The position numbers and the translations under genes were made by a program. Of a stretch of DNA of 34,116 bases, positions 7,801 to 16,760 are shown one piece after another (position 1 is the stretch's first letter; the number at the start of each line of letters is the position of its first letter). The notes under the pieces were generated by a model, which made no database searches, was not told the origin of the DNA, and saw nothing but the letters and a program-made list of their open reading frames with translations. The stretch spans positions 15,088-49,203 of the forward strand of contig JAGRGG010000013.1 of NCBI GenBank assembly GCA_020445645.1, written 5' to 3'. The stretch comes from Geminicoccaceae bacterium (GTDB lineage Bacteria > Pseudomonadota > Alphaproteobacteria > Geminicoccales > Geminicoccaceae).

Positions 7801-10795
7801 GGAGGCGCTTTCCTTCGGGATCAAGGAAGACGGGGTCGACGACGGAGACGGCGGCGACCGAGCCGTCGAGTTGCGGCACGTGGAGGGTCTGCCCCTTGCG
7901 GGTTTTGCCGCCCGCGACGAGCGCGAGCGCGAAGGAACGGCCGAGATCCGGGCTGTCGTAGCTCGACGTGACGTGGCCGATCATCGTCATCGGCACGGGC
8001 TCGCTCGGGTCGGCCACGATCTGCGCCCCCTCGTCGAGGACCAGATCCGGGTCCTCGGTCAGGAGGCCGACGAGCTGCTTGCGGTCGTCGCGCTTCAGGT
8101 CCGGGCGCTCCAGCCCGCGCCGGCCGACGAAGTCGCCCTGCTTCTTGACGATCCAGGACATGCCGAGATCGTGCGGCGTCACCGTGCCGTCGGTGTCCTG
8201 GCCGACGATGACGTAGCCCTTCTCGGCGCGAAGGACGTGCATCGTCTCGGTGCCGTAGGCGACGATCCCGTGCTTCTGCCCCGAGGCCCAGATCGCCCCC
8301 CAGACGTGGCGGCCGTAGCCCGCCGGCACGTTGACCTCGAAGCCCGTCTCCCCCGTGAAGCTGATGCGGAAGATCCGGGCCGGCACCCCCGCCACCTTCC
8401 CTGAGCGCCAGTGCATGTGCGGGAAGGCGTCGGCGTCCATGTCGATCCCCTCGACGAGGGGGGCCAGCACCTCGCGCGCGTTCGGGCCGTTGAGCGCCAT
8501 CGTCGCCCATTCCTCGGTGACGGAGGTGCAGTAGACCTTGAGGTCCGGCCACTCGGTCTGGAGCCACTCCTCCAGCCACGCGAGGACGCGGGGCGCGCCC
8601 CCCGTCGTCGTCGTCATGTGGAAGCGGTCATCCTTGAGGCAGGCGGTGACGCCGTCGTCCATCACCATGCCGTCGTCGCGCAGCATGAGGCCGTAGCGGC
8701 ACTGCCCGACCGGCAGCTTCATCCAGGCGTTCGTGTAGATCCGGTTGAGGAACGCCCGCGCGTCCGGGCCCTGCACGTCGATCTTGCCCAACGTGGAGGC
8801 GTCGAACAGGCCGCACGTCTCGCGCACCGCCTTGCACTCGCGCCGGACGGCCGCGTGCATGTCCTCGCCGGCCTTCGGGAAATACCACGCCCGCTTCCAG
8901 GTGCCGACGTCCTCGAAGACGGCGCCCTCCGCCTCGGCCCAGTCGTGGATCGGGGTCTTGCGGACCACGTCGAAGAGGGGACCCTTGCTGTGCCCGACCA
9001 TGGCACCGAAAGTCGCCGGGACGTAGGGCTGGCGGAAGGTCGTCGTGCCCACGGCCGGGACGCTCGTGTTCAGCTTGGCCGCGACGATGGCGAGCGCGTT
9101 GACGTTCGAGGTCTTGCCCTGGTCGGTGCCCATCCCCGTCGTCGTGAAGCGCTTGATGTGCTCGATCGAGCGCAGCCCCTCGGTGAGGGCGACGCCCAGA
9201 TCCTTCGCCGTCACGTCGTTCTGGAAGTCGACGAACGCCTTGGCGCGCAGCCCCTCCCGGTCGGAGGGGACGAGCCAGAGGGGAAGGAGGGGGGCGGCCT
9301 CGGGTTCGTTCGCGCCGAACGCCTCGCCCGGCTTCGCCTCGGCCCCGGCCGCGAGCCTGCCCGCCTCGGCGCCGCCTTCGAGGGCGCCCTTGAACGACAG
9401 GTCGCCGTTGCAGGCCCCGACGGAAACGTTCGGCTGCGGCGCCTCGCCCGGCACGAAGGCGGCGAGGCTATCGTCGAAGACGAGCAGCCCGCGCGCCTGG
9501 CTGTGCAGCGACACGTTCGGGTTCCAGCCGCCGGACATGAGCAGGCAGTCGCAGGGCAAGGGCTGGCCGAGCGCACCGACGATGCGTCCTTCCCCGTCGA
9601 TCTCGCTCAGGTACGCCCGCTGGACGCGCAGGCGCCCGTCGGTGTCGACGACGACGGTGCGGGGGCGGAGCGCCACGCCCGCCGCCTCGGCCTCGGACGC
9701 CAGCGCGCCCGCGTGGGGGCGCACGTCGGCGAGCGTCACCTTGGCCCCGGCGCGGGCGAGGTCGATCGCGGCCGCGTAGGCGCTGTCGTTGTTGGTGAAG
9801 ACGAGCACGTCCCGCCCCGGCAGCACGCCCCAGCGGTTGAGGTAGGCCCGGCCCGCCGACGCCAGCATGACGCCCGGCCGGTCGTTGCCGACGAAGACGA
9901 GCGGGCGCTCGATGGCCCCCGTGGCGATCACGACCCGCCGCGCCCGGATGCGCCACAGGCGCTGGCGGGGAAGGTCCGGCCCGCTGCCCGGCGGCAGGTG
10001 GTCCGTGACCCGCTCCAGGGCGGTCAGGTAGTTGTAGTCGTAGTAGCCGGTCAGCGTCGTCCGGGTGAGGACGCGCACCTCGGGCATGGCGGCGAGGTCG
10101 GCGGCCGCGCGGCGGGCAAACGCGAGGTTGCCGGGCTCGACCCGCCCCAGCGTCCCGCTCTCCATGAGGAGCGAGCCGCCGAGTTCCGGGTTCTCGTCGA
10201 CGAGGATGACCCGCGCGCCGGAGCGCCCCGCCGCGAGCGCCGCCGCGAGCCCAGCGGGGCCGGCGCCCACGACCAGCACCTCGCAGTGGACGTGGCGGTG
10301 GAGGTAGCGGTCGGGGTCGCCCTCGGTCGGCGCCTTGCCGAGCCCCGCCGCCTCGCGGATGCGGGGCTCGTACACCTTGTGCCAGGCCGACGCCGGCCAC
10401 TTGAACGTCTTGTAGTAGAACCCGGCCGGGAAGAGCGGCGAGAGCGCGTCGTTGACGGCGCCCACGTCGCGCTCCAGCGACGGGTTGCGGTTCTGGCTCT
10501 CGGCGTTCAGCCCATCGAACAGCTCGACCACGGTGGCGCGGGTGTTGGGGTCGGAGCGCCCGCCCCCCATCTCGACCTGGACCAGCGCGTTCGGCTCCTC
10601 CGAACCCGCCGCCACGATGCCGCGCGGGCGGTGGTACTTGAAGCTGCGCCCGACGAGGTGGACGCCGTTGGCGAGGAGCGCCGAGGCGAGCGTGTCGCCG
10701 ACGCAGCCTTGATAGGACTTGCCGTCGAAGGTGAAGCGGATCGGCTTCGCGCGGTCGACGCGGCCGCCCTCGGGCGTGCGGCAGGACTGGCTCAC
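7793..10795 (-). CDS. soxA: Sarcosine oxidase alpha subunit
   Basis: The 1000-residue protein has the full SoxA layout. An N-terminal ferredoxin-like domain spans about 17-100 (IRFTFDGKSYQG, then RSFKYHRPRGI). A dinucleotide-binding domain follows with VLVVGAGPAGLAAALA at 173-188. A second nucleotide-binding stretch lies near IATGAIERPLVFVGNDRPG. A C-terminal aminomethyltransferase (GCV_T-like) half starts near residue 610 and takes the methyl-derived C1 unit onto tetrahydrofolate. With SoxB it oxidises sarcosine to glycine, H2O2 and 5,10-methylene-tetrahydrofolate (or formaldehyde). It begins with GTG, and this GTGA overlaps the soxD stop by 4 bases, which fixes the start and indicates coupled translation. 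Confidence 0.96.
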   Translation of the reverse strand: MSQSCRTPEGGRVDRAKPIRFTFDGKSYQGCVGDTLASALLANGVHLVGRSFKYHRPRGIVAAGSEEPNALVQVEMGGGRSDPNTRATVVELFDGLNAESQNRNPSLERDVGAVNDALSPLFPAGFYYKTFKWPASAWHKVYEPRIREAAGLGKAPTEGDPDRYLHRHVHCEVLVVGAGPAGLAAALAAGRSGARVILVDENPELGGSLLMESGTLGRVEPGNLAFARRAAADLAAMPEVRVLTRTTLTGYYDYNYLTALERVTDHLPPGSGPDLPRQRLWRIRARRVVIATGAIERPLVFVGNDRPGVMLASAGRAYLNRWGVLPGRDVLVFTNNDSAYAAAIDLARAGAKVTLADVRPHAGALASEAEAAGVALRPRTVVVDTDGRLRVQRAYLSEIDGEGRIVGALGQPLPCDCLLMSGGWNPNVSLHSQARGLLVFDDSLAAFVPGEAPQPNVSVGACNGDLSFKGALEGGAEAGRLAAGAEAKPGEAFGANEPEAAPLLPLWLVPSDREGLRAKAFVDFQNDVTAKDLGVALTEGLRSIEHIKRFTTTGMGTDQGKTSNVNALAIVAAKLNTSVPAVGTTTFRQPYVPATFGAMVGHSKGPLFDVVRKTPIHDWAEAEGAVFEDVGTWKRAWYFPKAGEDMHAAVRRECKAVRETCGLFDASTLGKIDVQGPDARAFLNRIYTNAWMKLPVGQCRYGLMLRDDGMVMDDGVTACLKDDRFHMTTTTGGAPRVLAWLEEWLQTEWPDLKVYCTSVTEEWATMALNGPNAREVLAPLVEGIDMDADAFPHMHWRSGKVAGVPARIFRISFTGETGFEVNVPAGYGRHVWGAIWASGQKHGIVAYGTETMHVLRAEKGYVIVGQDTDGTVTPHDLGMSWIVKKQGDFVGRRGLERPDLKRDDRKQLVGLLTEDPDLVLDEGAQIVADPSEPVPMTMIGHVTSSYDSPDLGRSFALALVAGGKTRKGQTLHVPQLDGSVAAVSVVDPVFLDPEGKRLHG

Positions 10796-11163
10796 GGGCG
10801 TTCCCCCTCGACGCGCTCGGGCGCCACCCGGTTCTCGGCGTAGGCGTGGCGCGGGCTGCCCACGTCCGGCAGGCGGGCCTTCAGCTCTTCGATCGACGGC
10901 GCCTTCTCGCCCATCGGGTAGATGGCGAGGAACCTGTCGGTCACGGTGTCGCGCGCCGCGTTGAACCAGCGCCCGCAGCCGTGGCTATGGACCCAGCGCT
11001 CGAAGTGGACCCCCTTCGGCGACTTGCGCTGGAACAGGTAGTCGCGCCACGTCTCGTCGGAGGCGTCCTCCGGCTTCAAGGGCCGCGCGATGTGCGCCTC
11101 GCCGCCGCAGCGGAACTCGATCTCGGCGCGCGGGCCGCAGAAGGGGCAGTCGATCTGGAGCAT
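10792..11163 (-). CDS. soxD: Sarcosine oxidase delta subunit
   Basis: The 123-residue protein is a typical SoxD. It opens with the zinc-binding CPFCG (residues 6-10) and has a later HSHGCGRWFN segment (about 59-68) whose histidines and cysteine complete the zinc site. The delta subunit sits on the alpha subunit of the tetramer and is structural. The ATG at 11163 has AGAGG about 9 bases upstream, within the soxB stop. The gene starts 12 bases after soxB and overlaps soxA by 4 bases. It is slightly longer at the C-terminus than the shortest relatives. Confidence 0.95.
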   Translation of the reverse strand: MLQIDCPFCGPRAEIEFRCGGEAHIARPLKPEDASDETWRDYLFQRKSPKGVHFERWVHSHGCGRWFNAARDTVTDRFLAIYPMGEKAPSIEELKARLPDVGSPRHAYAENRVAPERVEGERP

Positions 11164-11175
11164 GGTTCGTTGCCT

Positions 11176-12426
11176 CTAGTGCGCCACCGCCGCCGCCGCC
11201 GCCTCGTCGATGAGACGGCCGGTCTTGAAGCGGTCCAGGGTGTAGGGGGCGTTGATCGGGTGCGGCTCGCCCTTCGCCACCGTGTGGGCGAAGACGTGGG
11301 CCGAGCCCGGCGTCGCCTTGAAGCCGCCCGTGCCCCAGCCGCAGTTGACGAACAGGTTCTCGACCGGGGTCCTGCCGATGATCGGGCTCCGGTCCGGGGT
11401 CACGTCGACGATCCCGCCCCACTGGCGCAGCATCCGGCAGCGCGAGAAGATGGGGAACAGCTCCAGGATCGCCTCCAGCGTGTGCTCCAGGATCTGCACG
11501 CCCCCGCGCTGGCTGTACGACACGTACTGGTCGGTGCCGGCGCCGATGACGAGCTCGCCCTTGTCCGACTGGCTGAGGTAGGCGTGGACCGCGTTCGACA
11601 TGACGACGCAGGGGAAGACCGGCTTCATCGGCTCCGAGACCAGCGCCTGGAGCGGCACGCTCTCGAGCGGCATCCGAAAGCCCGCCATCGTGCAGAGGAC
11701 CGAGGTGTGCCCGGCGGCGACGATGGCGACCTTCTTCGCCCGGATGGCGCCCCTGGTCGTCTGGACGCCCGTGACCCTGCCCCCCTCCACGTCGATCCCC
11801 GTCACCTCGCAGTTCTGGATTACGTCGACCCCGCGCGCGTCGGCGCCGCGGGCGTAGCCCCAGGCGACGGCGTCGTGCCGGGCCGTGCCGCCGCGCCGTT
11901 GCAGGGCGGCGCCGACGACGGGGTAGCGGGCGCCGGGGTCGATCGAGAGCGGCGGGCAGAACGCCTTCGCCTGCTCGGCCGTCAGCCACTCGTTGTCGAC
12001 GCCGTTCAGGCGGTTCGCGTAGACGTGGCGCTTGAACACCTGCACGTCGTGGACGTTGTGGGCGAGCATCATGACGCCGCGCGGGCTGAACATGACGTTG
12101 TAGTTCAGTTCGCCCGTGAGCCCCTCCCAGAGCTTCACGCTGTGGTCGTAGAGCTTCGCACTCTCGTCGTAGAGGTAGTTGGAGCGGATGATCGTCGTGT
12201 TGCGGCCCGTGTTGCCGCCGCCGAGCCAGCCCTTCTCCAGGACCGCGACGTTGGTGATCCCGTGTTCCTTGGCGAGGTAGTAGGCCGTGCCGAGCCCGTG
12301 CCCGCCGGCGCCGACGACGACGACGTCGTAGGCGGGCTTCGGCTCCGGGCTCCGCCAGGCGGTGTGCCAGTTCTTATGGTTCGTCAGCGCGTTGCGGGCG
12401 ATCGAGAAGATGGAGTAGCGCTGCAT
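11176..12426 (-). CDS. soxB: Sarcosine oxidase beta subunit
   Basis: The 416-residue flavoprotein carries out the dehydrogenation of sarcosine. The FAD-binding motif is [18 protein letters not shown] (about residues 35-52), and a [14 protein letters not shown] stretch follows. H184 in ARHDAVAWG corresponds, by family knowledge, to the histidine that covalently carries FMN in heterotetrameric enzymes. The C-terminal [16 protein letters not shown] and [14 protein letters not shown] complete the flavin site. I choose the start MQRYSIFS at 12426, because SoxB proteins begin this way; the open frame continues 38 low-complexity residues upstream through a hairpin. It is the first gene of the soxBDAG operon, divergent from the regulator at 12631. 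Confidence 0.96.
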   Translation of the reverse strand: MQRYSIFSIARNALTNHKNWHTAWRSPEPKPAYDVVVVGAGGHGLGTAYYLAKEHGITNVAVLEKGWLGGGNTGRNTTIIRSNYLYDESAKLYDHSVKLWEGLTGELNYNVMFSPRGVMMLAHNVHDVQVFKRHVYANRLNGVDNEWLTAEQAKAFCPPLSIDPGARYPVVGAALQRRGGTARHDAVAWGYARGADARGVDVIQNCEVTGIDVEGGRVTGVQTTRGAIRAKKVAIVAAGHTSVLCTMAGFRMPLESVPLQALVSEPMKPVFPCVVMSNAVHAYLSQSDKGELVIGAGTDQYVSYSQRGGVQILEHTLEAILELFPIFSRCRMLRQWGGIVDVTPDRSPIIGRTPVENLFVNCGWGTGGFKATPGSAHVFAHTVAKGEPHPINAPYTLDRFKTGRLIDEAAAAAVAH

Positions 12427-12495
12427 CGCGGTCGAAGGCTCCGCTTGGGGCTGACGGGGACGGGGGCGGCAAGGGATCAGATAAACGGACCCCCC

Positions 12496-12515
12496 GCCCC
12501 CGCTTTGCAGGGGGC
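12496..12515. promoter_or_regulatory. GC hairpin in the soxB leader
   Basis: GCCCCC (12496-12501) and GGGGGC (12510-12515) form a 6-bp stem with an 8-base loop upstream of soxB. It resembles the second leader hairpin of hspQ. The role is unknown. Confidence 0.3.
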
Positions 12516-12550
12516 GACCTCCGCTTGCCCGTTTGCGCAAGGATCGCCCT

Positions 12551-12589
12551 TGTAGGCGCCTATGGCAAGCGGTTGATCGAACGCCTACA
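12551..12589. promoter_or_regulatory. Inverted repeat in the sox / regulator divergent region
   Basis: TGTAGGCG (12551-12558) and CGCCTACA (12582-12589) are a perfect 8-bp inverted repeat separated by 23 bases. It lies between the divergent soxB and GlxA/GbdR-type genes. The spacing would place two half-sites on the same DNA face region, suitable for a dimeric AraC-type regulator. Operator function is inferred from position only. Confidence 0.45.
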
Positions 12590-12630
12590 CTTCGGGCGTC
12601 ACGATACCGGGCCGGGAGGGGCGTTGCCGC

Positions 12631-13659
12631 ATGGACGGAGTTGGGGCGGAATCACGCGAGGCGGGCGAGGCGGCGGCGGCCGCGGCGACGGCCGGGGACC
12701 AGGCCGAGACGATCGTCTTCTTCCTCGTTCCCGACTTCTCGATGATCTCGTTCACGAGCGCCGTCGAGCCGCTCCGGCTCGCCAACCGCGTCGCCGGGCG
12801 GCGGCTCTACCGCTGGGTCGTCGCGTCCAAGGACGGCGGACCGGTCCGCGCCTCGAACGGCATCGGCGTACAAGTCGACACGGGCCTTGATCGGCTCGCC
12901 CCCGTCCCCGGCGAGCCTTTGCCCACCGTCTGCCTCGTCTCGGGCGTCGGCGGCGAACGCTACCAGGACAGGGACGTGTTCGCGTGGCTGCGGCGCCTCG
13001 ACCGGCACGGCGCCACGATCGGGGCGCTCTGCACGGGCGCGCACGTCCTGGCCCGTGCCGGCCTCATCACCGACCACCGCTGCACGATCCACTGGGAGAA
13101 CCTGCCGGGCTTCATCGAGGCGTTCCCCGACATCGACGTGGCCTCGGACCTGTTCGAGGTCGACCGGAACCGCTTCACCTGCTCCGGCGGCACCGCCCCT
13201 CTCGACCTCATGCTCAACCGCATCGCCGGGCGGCACGGCGACGAGCTGGCGACCAAGGTCTCCGAGCAGTGCCTCCTCGATCGCATCCGCGGCGCCCAGG
13301 ACCGGCAGCGGATGCCGATCCGGGTGCGCCTCGGCGTCCATCACCCGAAGCTCGTGCTGGCGATCGAGCTGATGGAGGCGAACATCGAGGAGCCCTTGGG
13401 CCAGGAAATGCTGGCCAAGTACGTGGGCCTGTCGCGCCGGCAGCTGGAGCGGCTGTTCCGCCGCTACCTCGGCCGCACGCCCGCGCAATACTACCTCGAG
13501 CTCCGCCTGGAGCAGGCGCGCCACCTCCTCTACCAGACCGACCTCCCGATCATGAACATCGCCTGCGCCTGCGGCTTCGTCTCGGCCTCGCACTTCTCCA
13601 CCTGCTACCGGCAGATGTACGGCAAGACCCCCCGCGCCGAGCGCAGCGAGGCGGCGTGA
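12631..13659 (+). CDS. GlxA-family transcriptional regulator, GbdR-like
   Basis: The 342-residue protein has a DJ-1/PfpI-like sensory domain (about 27-200) with the nucleophile-elbow-like [14 protein letters not shown] (C134). A C-terminal AraC-type double helix-turn-helix follows (about 240-338; [15 protein letters not shown] and the [18 protein letters not shown] second helix). This plan is that of GbdR, which in Pseudomonas activates glycine betaine, dimethylglycine and sarcosine catabolism. Being divergent from soxBDAG makes it the likely activator of that operon. The ATG at 12631 has a GGAGGGG site upstream. The last residues (AERSEAA) are encoded by a DNA repeat that is copied again just after the stop, so the tail is probably not ancestral. 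Confidence 0.9.
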   Translation: MDGVGAESREAGEAAAAAATAGDQAETIVFFLVPDFSMISFTSAVEPLRLANRVAGRRLYRWVVASKDGGPVRASNGIGVQVDTGLDRLAPVPGEPLPTVCLVSGVGGERYQDRDVFAWLRRLDRHGATIGALCTGAHVLARAGLITDHRCTIHWENLPGFIEAFPDIDVASDLFEVDRNRFTCSGGTAPLDLMLNRIAGRHGDELATKVSEQCLLDRIRGAQDRQRMPIRVRLGVHHPKLVLAIELMEANIEEPLGQEMLAKYVGLSRRQLERLFRRYLGRTPAQYYLELRLEQARHLLYQTDLPIMNIACACGFVSASHFSTCYRQMYGKTPRAERSEAA

Positions 13660-13713
13660 AGGACAGGCCGAGCGCAGCGAGGCGGCGTGAGGGGTGCGCC
13701 CAGCGAGGCGGCG
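13636..13713 (+). repeat. Direct repeat overlapping the regulator C-terminus
   Basis: A 24-bp unit (core CGCAGCGAGGCGGCG) occurs exactly at 13636-13659 and 13667-13690, with a shortened third copy (CAGCGAGGCGGCGT) at 13700-13713. The first copy encodes the last residues and stop of the upstream gene. Confidence 0.85.
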
Positions 13714-13795
13714 TTGGCGGAGACAAGGGCCTCGTTAACCGGCCCTTAACCCGCAGCGTCTAGTCTCACGACACCCAACGCAGGATATCGAGGGC

Positions 13796-14281
13796 ATGAC
13801 GTTGAACATCAGCGCGCATCATTCGTCGGAAAACAGCGGTCTTCCGGTCCACGCTCGAGGCGACCGGGACACGAGGGCCGGGTCCGCCACGATCGACCCC
13901 GGCGCGGATCGCGCGTTCAGGATCGACGGGGGGATGCTGGGTTTCGATCACCTGTCCCTTTTCCATCTGTCCCCGTTGAGCGACGAGCCTTCCGAGTTCA
14001 GGCTGTTGCAGTCCGTGGAAGACCCGGACGTCGGCTTCGTCGTCATGAGCCTGAAGGACAAGGACTTCTACCTCGACCACGCGCCCGACGCCCGGGCCGG
14101 CGACGCGAGCCTCGACGACATCGAGATCATGAACGTGGTGAACATCGACAAGGATTCCAACGGCGCCGATTTCTACGTCAACCTGAGGGCGCCCCTGTTC
14201 TTCAACAGGAAGTCGCGGGTCGCCAAGCAGGTCGTCCTGAACGATAGCAAGTACCCCATTCGTCTGAAGATCCTTAAGTAG
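13796..14281 (+). CDS. fliW: Flagellar assembly factor FliW
   Basis: The 161-residue protein matches FliW. Signatures are GFDHLSLFHL (residues 49-58), FRLLQSVEDPDVGFVVM (about 68-84), the NIDKDSNGADFYVNLRAPLF segment and AKQVVLNDSKYPIR near the end. FliW binds flagellin and the regulator CsrA, so that free flagellin controls its own translation. About 30 extra N-terminal residues precede the usual start region. No flagellar gene or csrA is in the window, so it stands alone here. Ribosome site is weak (GAGGG just before ATG 13796). A strong terminator follows, so it is a single-gene unit. Confidence 0.85.
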   Translation: MTLNISAHHSSENSGLPVHARGDRDTRAGSATIDPGADRAFRIDGGMLGFDHLSLFHLSPLSDEPSEFRLLQSVEDPDVGFVVMSLKDKDFYLDHAPDARAGDASLDDIEIMNVVNIDKDSNGADFYVNLRAPLFFNRKSRVAKQVVLNDSKYPIRLKILK

Positions 14282-14317
14282 GAAGTGGTTTAAATCTCGT
14301 ACTGATTGGAAAATCGG

Positions 14318-14358
14318 GGCGCCTTGCGCGGGTTCACGTTCGCGCAAGGCGTCTTTTC
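14318..14358 (+). terminator. Rho-independent terminator of fliW
   Basis: An 11-bp perfect stem (CGCCTTGCGCG 14320-14330 and CGCGCAAGGCG 14341-14351) with a 10-base loop is followed directly by TCTTTTC. It lies 39 bases after the fliW stop. Confidence 0.85.
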
Positions 14359-14481
14359 GTCGAATCGACGCGGTAGAAACCCCTCCCGAGCGGCGACGCG
14401 CGGGCGCACGCGTCACCGCCCCGGACCGTGCCGACCGCGGGCGGCAGCGGGACGAAGACCCGCACGAGGCGACCGGCGAAC

Positions 14482-15324
14482 CTAGCCGATCCGGGCCATC
14501 GCGATGCCGACGACGATGACGGCGGCGGCGGCCGAGCGCCAGCGGGTCGGGGGTTCGCGCAGGAGCACGGCCGACAGGACGGCGGCGAACAGGACGCTCG
14601 ATTCGCGCAAGGCGGCGACGAGCCCGATCGGCGCCGCCGTCATCGCCCAGATCACGATCCAGTAGGCCCCGAGCGACATGGCGCCGCCGGCGAAGCCGCT
14701 TCGCCAGAAGGGCCGAAGGGCGGTCAGCCCGCCGACGCCGCGCGCGATCAGCAGCACGCCCAGCATCAGCGTGCCGTCGAGCAGGAACAGCCAGACCGCG
14801 TAGCCGTGCGCCGAGCCGTTGGCGCGGGCGCCGAAACCGTCGGTGACGGTGTAGCTGGCGATGAAGGCCGACGTCGCCAGGGAGAAGGCGACGGCGCGGC
14901 CTTCGAGGCGGGCAAGGTCGCGCCCGCCCCGGATCGACATGAGCCACACGCCGACGACGAGAAGCGCGACGCCCAGCATCGCCAAGGGGGTGAGCCGTTC
15001 GCCGAAGAGGAACAGGGCGCTCGTGACGAGGAGCGGCGCCGTCCCGCGCGCGATCGGGTAGACCTGCCCGAAATCGCCGGCACGGTAGGCCTGGATCAAG
15101 AACAGGTTGTAGCCGACGTGAAACAGCGCCGAGACGAGGAGCCAAGGCCACGCTTCCACGTGCGGGACGCCGACGAACGGCAAGGCGAGCGCCGAAAGGA
15201 CGGCCGCCGCGAACGTGATGAGCATCACCGACGAGAAGCGGTCCAGCCCCATTTTGACGATCGCGTTCCAGCCCGCGTGCAGGGCCGCCGCCGCCAGGAC
15301 CGCACCGAAGACGACCGGTTCCAT
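14482..15324 (-). CDS. EamA/DMT-family membrane transporter
   Basis: A 280-residue polytopic protein with about ten hydrophobic segments in two similar halves, as expected for the drug/metabolite transporter superfamily of the inner membrane. The pattern FLIQAYRAGDFGQVYPIARG (about 75-95) and the second-half equivalent AALRESSVLFAAVLSAVLLRE are the conserved ends of EamA repeats. The substrate is unknown. I place the start at 15324 (MEPVVFG): TCAGGG lies 6-7 bases before it, while the ATG at 15330 directly abuts that site. It faces fliW across a terminator and is probably transcribed alone. Confidence 0.85.
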   Translation of the reverse strand: MEPVVFGAVLAAAALHAGWNAIVKMGLDRFSSVMLITFAAAVLSALALPFVGVPHVEAWPWLLVSALFHVGYNLFLIQAYRAGDFGQVYPIARGTAPLLVTSALFLFGERLTPLAMLGVALLVVGVWLMSIRGGRDLARLEGRAVAFSLATSAFIASYTVTDGFGARANGSAHGYAVWLFLLDGTLMLGVLLIARGVGGLTALRPFWRSGFAGGAMSLGAYWIVIWAMTAAPIGLVAALRESSVLFAAVLSAVLLREPPTRWRSAAAAVIVVGIAMARIG

Positions 15325-15761
15325 CGTCATCCCTGAAAAACACCCCCTGAAACGACCGCCAACGACCCTCGCGCGCCCGTTCCGCCGGCACGGCATCGAC
15401 CTCGTCGCCCCGCCAACGCACCTGCCAGCCCTTCACCCTCCGGGGTTCCGCCGAACCGATCCGAAAAGGAAAGCCGCATCACCCCCGCCCTCGCGGCCGA
15501 GGGGTCCACCACCGTCGCCCGAAGGCCGCTCGCGCGCCCATGCCCGCCCCCGGCGCACCCACGACCGGCGGCCCCGTCCCCACCATGCGCCCGTTCCCGA
15601 TCCCCGCGCCAGCCCGTCCGTCAAGGTTCGAAGCGTCGCACGACGATGCGCTCACCCTTCGCTTCGCCTTAAGTCAAGGGATTACCGCCGTCTCCGGTAA
15701 AGACAACAATCCTAATTTCGTGTTAACCTCCCGGCACCACACTCTGTCAGGGAGTCTTTCC
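15325..15761. other. Intergenic stretch without a gene
   Basis: Open frames here have no ribosome site or recognisable protein pattern. The right part (15660-15760) is relatively AT-rich, with a small inverted repeat TTACCG (15682-15687) / CGGTAA (15695-15700). It probably contains the promoter of the gene at 15762. Confidence 0.5.
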
Positions 15762-16490
15762 ATGCCCGCCCTTGCCGCCGTCGTTTCCGCCGCGCCCGCG
15801 CTTTGCACGAACGAACCCAGGCCCCGCACCCCCGCGCAGGCCGAGGCCAGCCGGAGGAACGGCGCCCGCTCGCGCGGCCCCGTCACCGACGCCGGCCGGC
15901 GGCGCAGTTCGCAGAACAGCGTCCGCCACGGCCTGCGGAGCAAGGCGCCGGTGCTGGGCGCAGAAGACGCCCGCCACCTTGCCGCGCTCCGCTCGGACCT
16001 CCTGCGCCGCTGGCCGGTGGCGACGCCGGTCGAGCGCCACTGGCTGGAGCGCCTCGCGGCCTGCCACCTCCGTCAGGCGAAGCTGGAGGCGGTCGAGTTC
16101 CTGGCGATGGACGCCCTCCTGTTCGACGCGGACGAACCCGACGCCCCCCATGGGGGACAACGCCTGCCCTCGCTCGCCACGCTCTTGCGCTACCGCCGGC
16201 AGGTGGCGCGCGAGATGGAGGAGGCGGGACGGAACCTGCACCGCCTGATCGACGGGCGGCTGCACCGCATGGACGGCACGGACGAACCCGACGCCTGGGA
16301 GGAAGAGGAAGACGACGACGCGGATGAGGCGGACGGCTGGCGCGGCGCCGACGCCGGTACGGACGAACCCGGGCCCGAGGCGGCGCCGTCCGGCCCCGTC
16401 TTCCCCGACCCGCGCCGCGACCCCGTCGGCCGGTGCCGGGCAAAGCGCGGGGAGACGGAGGCCCGGTTCGAGGCGGGCGGGCGCGGGTGA
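15762..16490 (+). CDS. Hypothetical protein with RHGLRS-type core and acidic TDEP-repeat tail
   Basis: The 242-residue frame begins with ATG 15762 after an AGGGAG site. Residues 28-70 (EASRRNGARSRGPVT, then NSVRHGLRSKAPVL) match a widespread bacterial family of unknown function, which has the pattern A-N-x-x-N-A-x-x-S-T-G-P-x-T ... R-H-G-L. The following helix-rich part (AALRSDLLRRWPVATPVERH) also fits that family. The tail is different: very acidic, with TNEP, DEPDAP, TDEPDAW and TDEPGP repeats. It stops at a TGA at 16488, yet the same frame stays open for another 89 codons with the same repeat type. The gene may be shortened. No function is known to me; relatives sometimes lie near mobile elements. 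Confidence 0.7.
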   Translation: MPALAAVVSAAPALCTNEPRPRTPAQAEASRRNGARSRGPVTDAGRRRSSQNSVRHGLRSKAPVLGAEDARHLAALRSDLLRRWPVATPVERHWLERLAACHLRQAKLEAVEFLAMDALLFDADEPDAPHGGQRLPSLATLLRYRRQVAREMEEAGRNLHRLIDGRLHRMDGTDEPDAWEEEEDDDADEADGWRGADAGTDEPGPEAAPSGPVFPDPRRDPVGRCRAKRGETEARFEAGGRG

Positions 16491-16760
16491 CGGGACGGCA
16501 CGGACGAACCCGACATATGCGAGGAGGAGGGCGAGGGCGATGCGGACGGCTGGAGCGGTGACGGGGAAGCATGGAACGAAGGCGGAGACGGCGACGCCGG
16601 CCCCTGCACGAACGAACCCGAGGATGACGAGGACGCGCCTCGGCCCGAGAGCAGGGAGCCCGTCGGCGGGGATGAAGCCTGCGGGAGGCGCCGACCCGCG
16701 GACCGGTTCCCGCCACCGTTCGTCCAGGCCCCGGCACGAAACCCTCTTGGGAGCGCCTGA
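16491..16760 (+). pseudogene. In-frame continuation of the TDEP tail beyond the TGA
   Basis: The frame of the preceding gene continues without a stop from 16491 to the TGA at 16758-16760. The product would start RDGTDEPDICEEEGEGDADG, clearly a second copy of the MDGTDEPDAWEEEE unit upstream, and later includes CTNEPEDDEDAP. This suggests the tail was once longer, or read through, and that the TGA at 16488 is a later change. The final TGA lies inside the left terminal repeat of the IS remnant. Confidence 0.6.
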
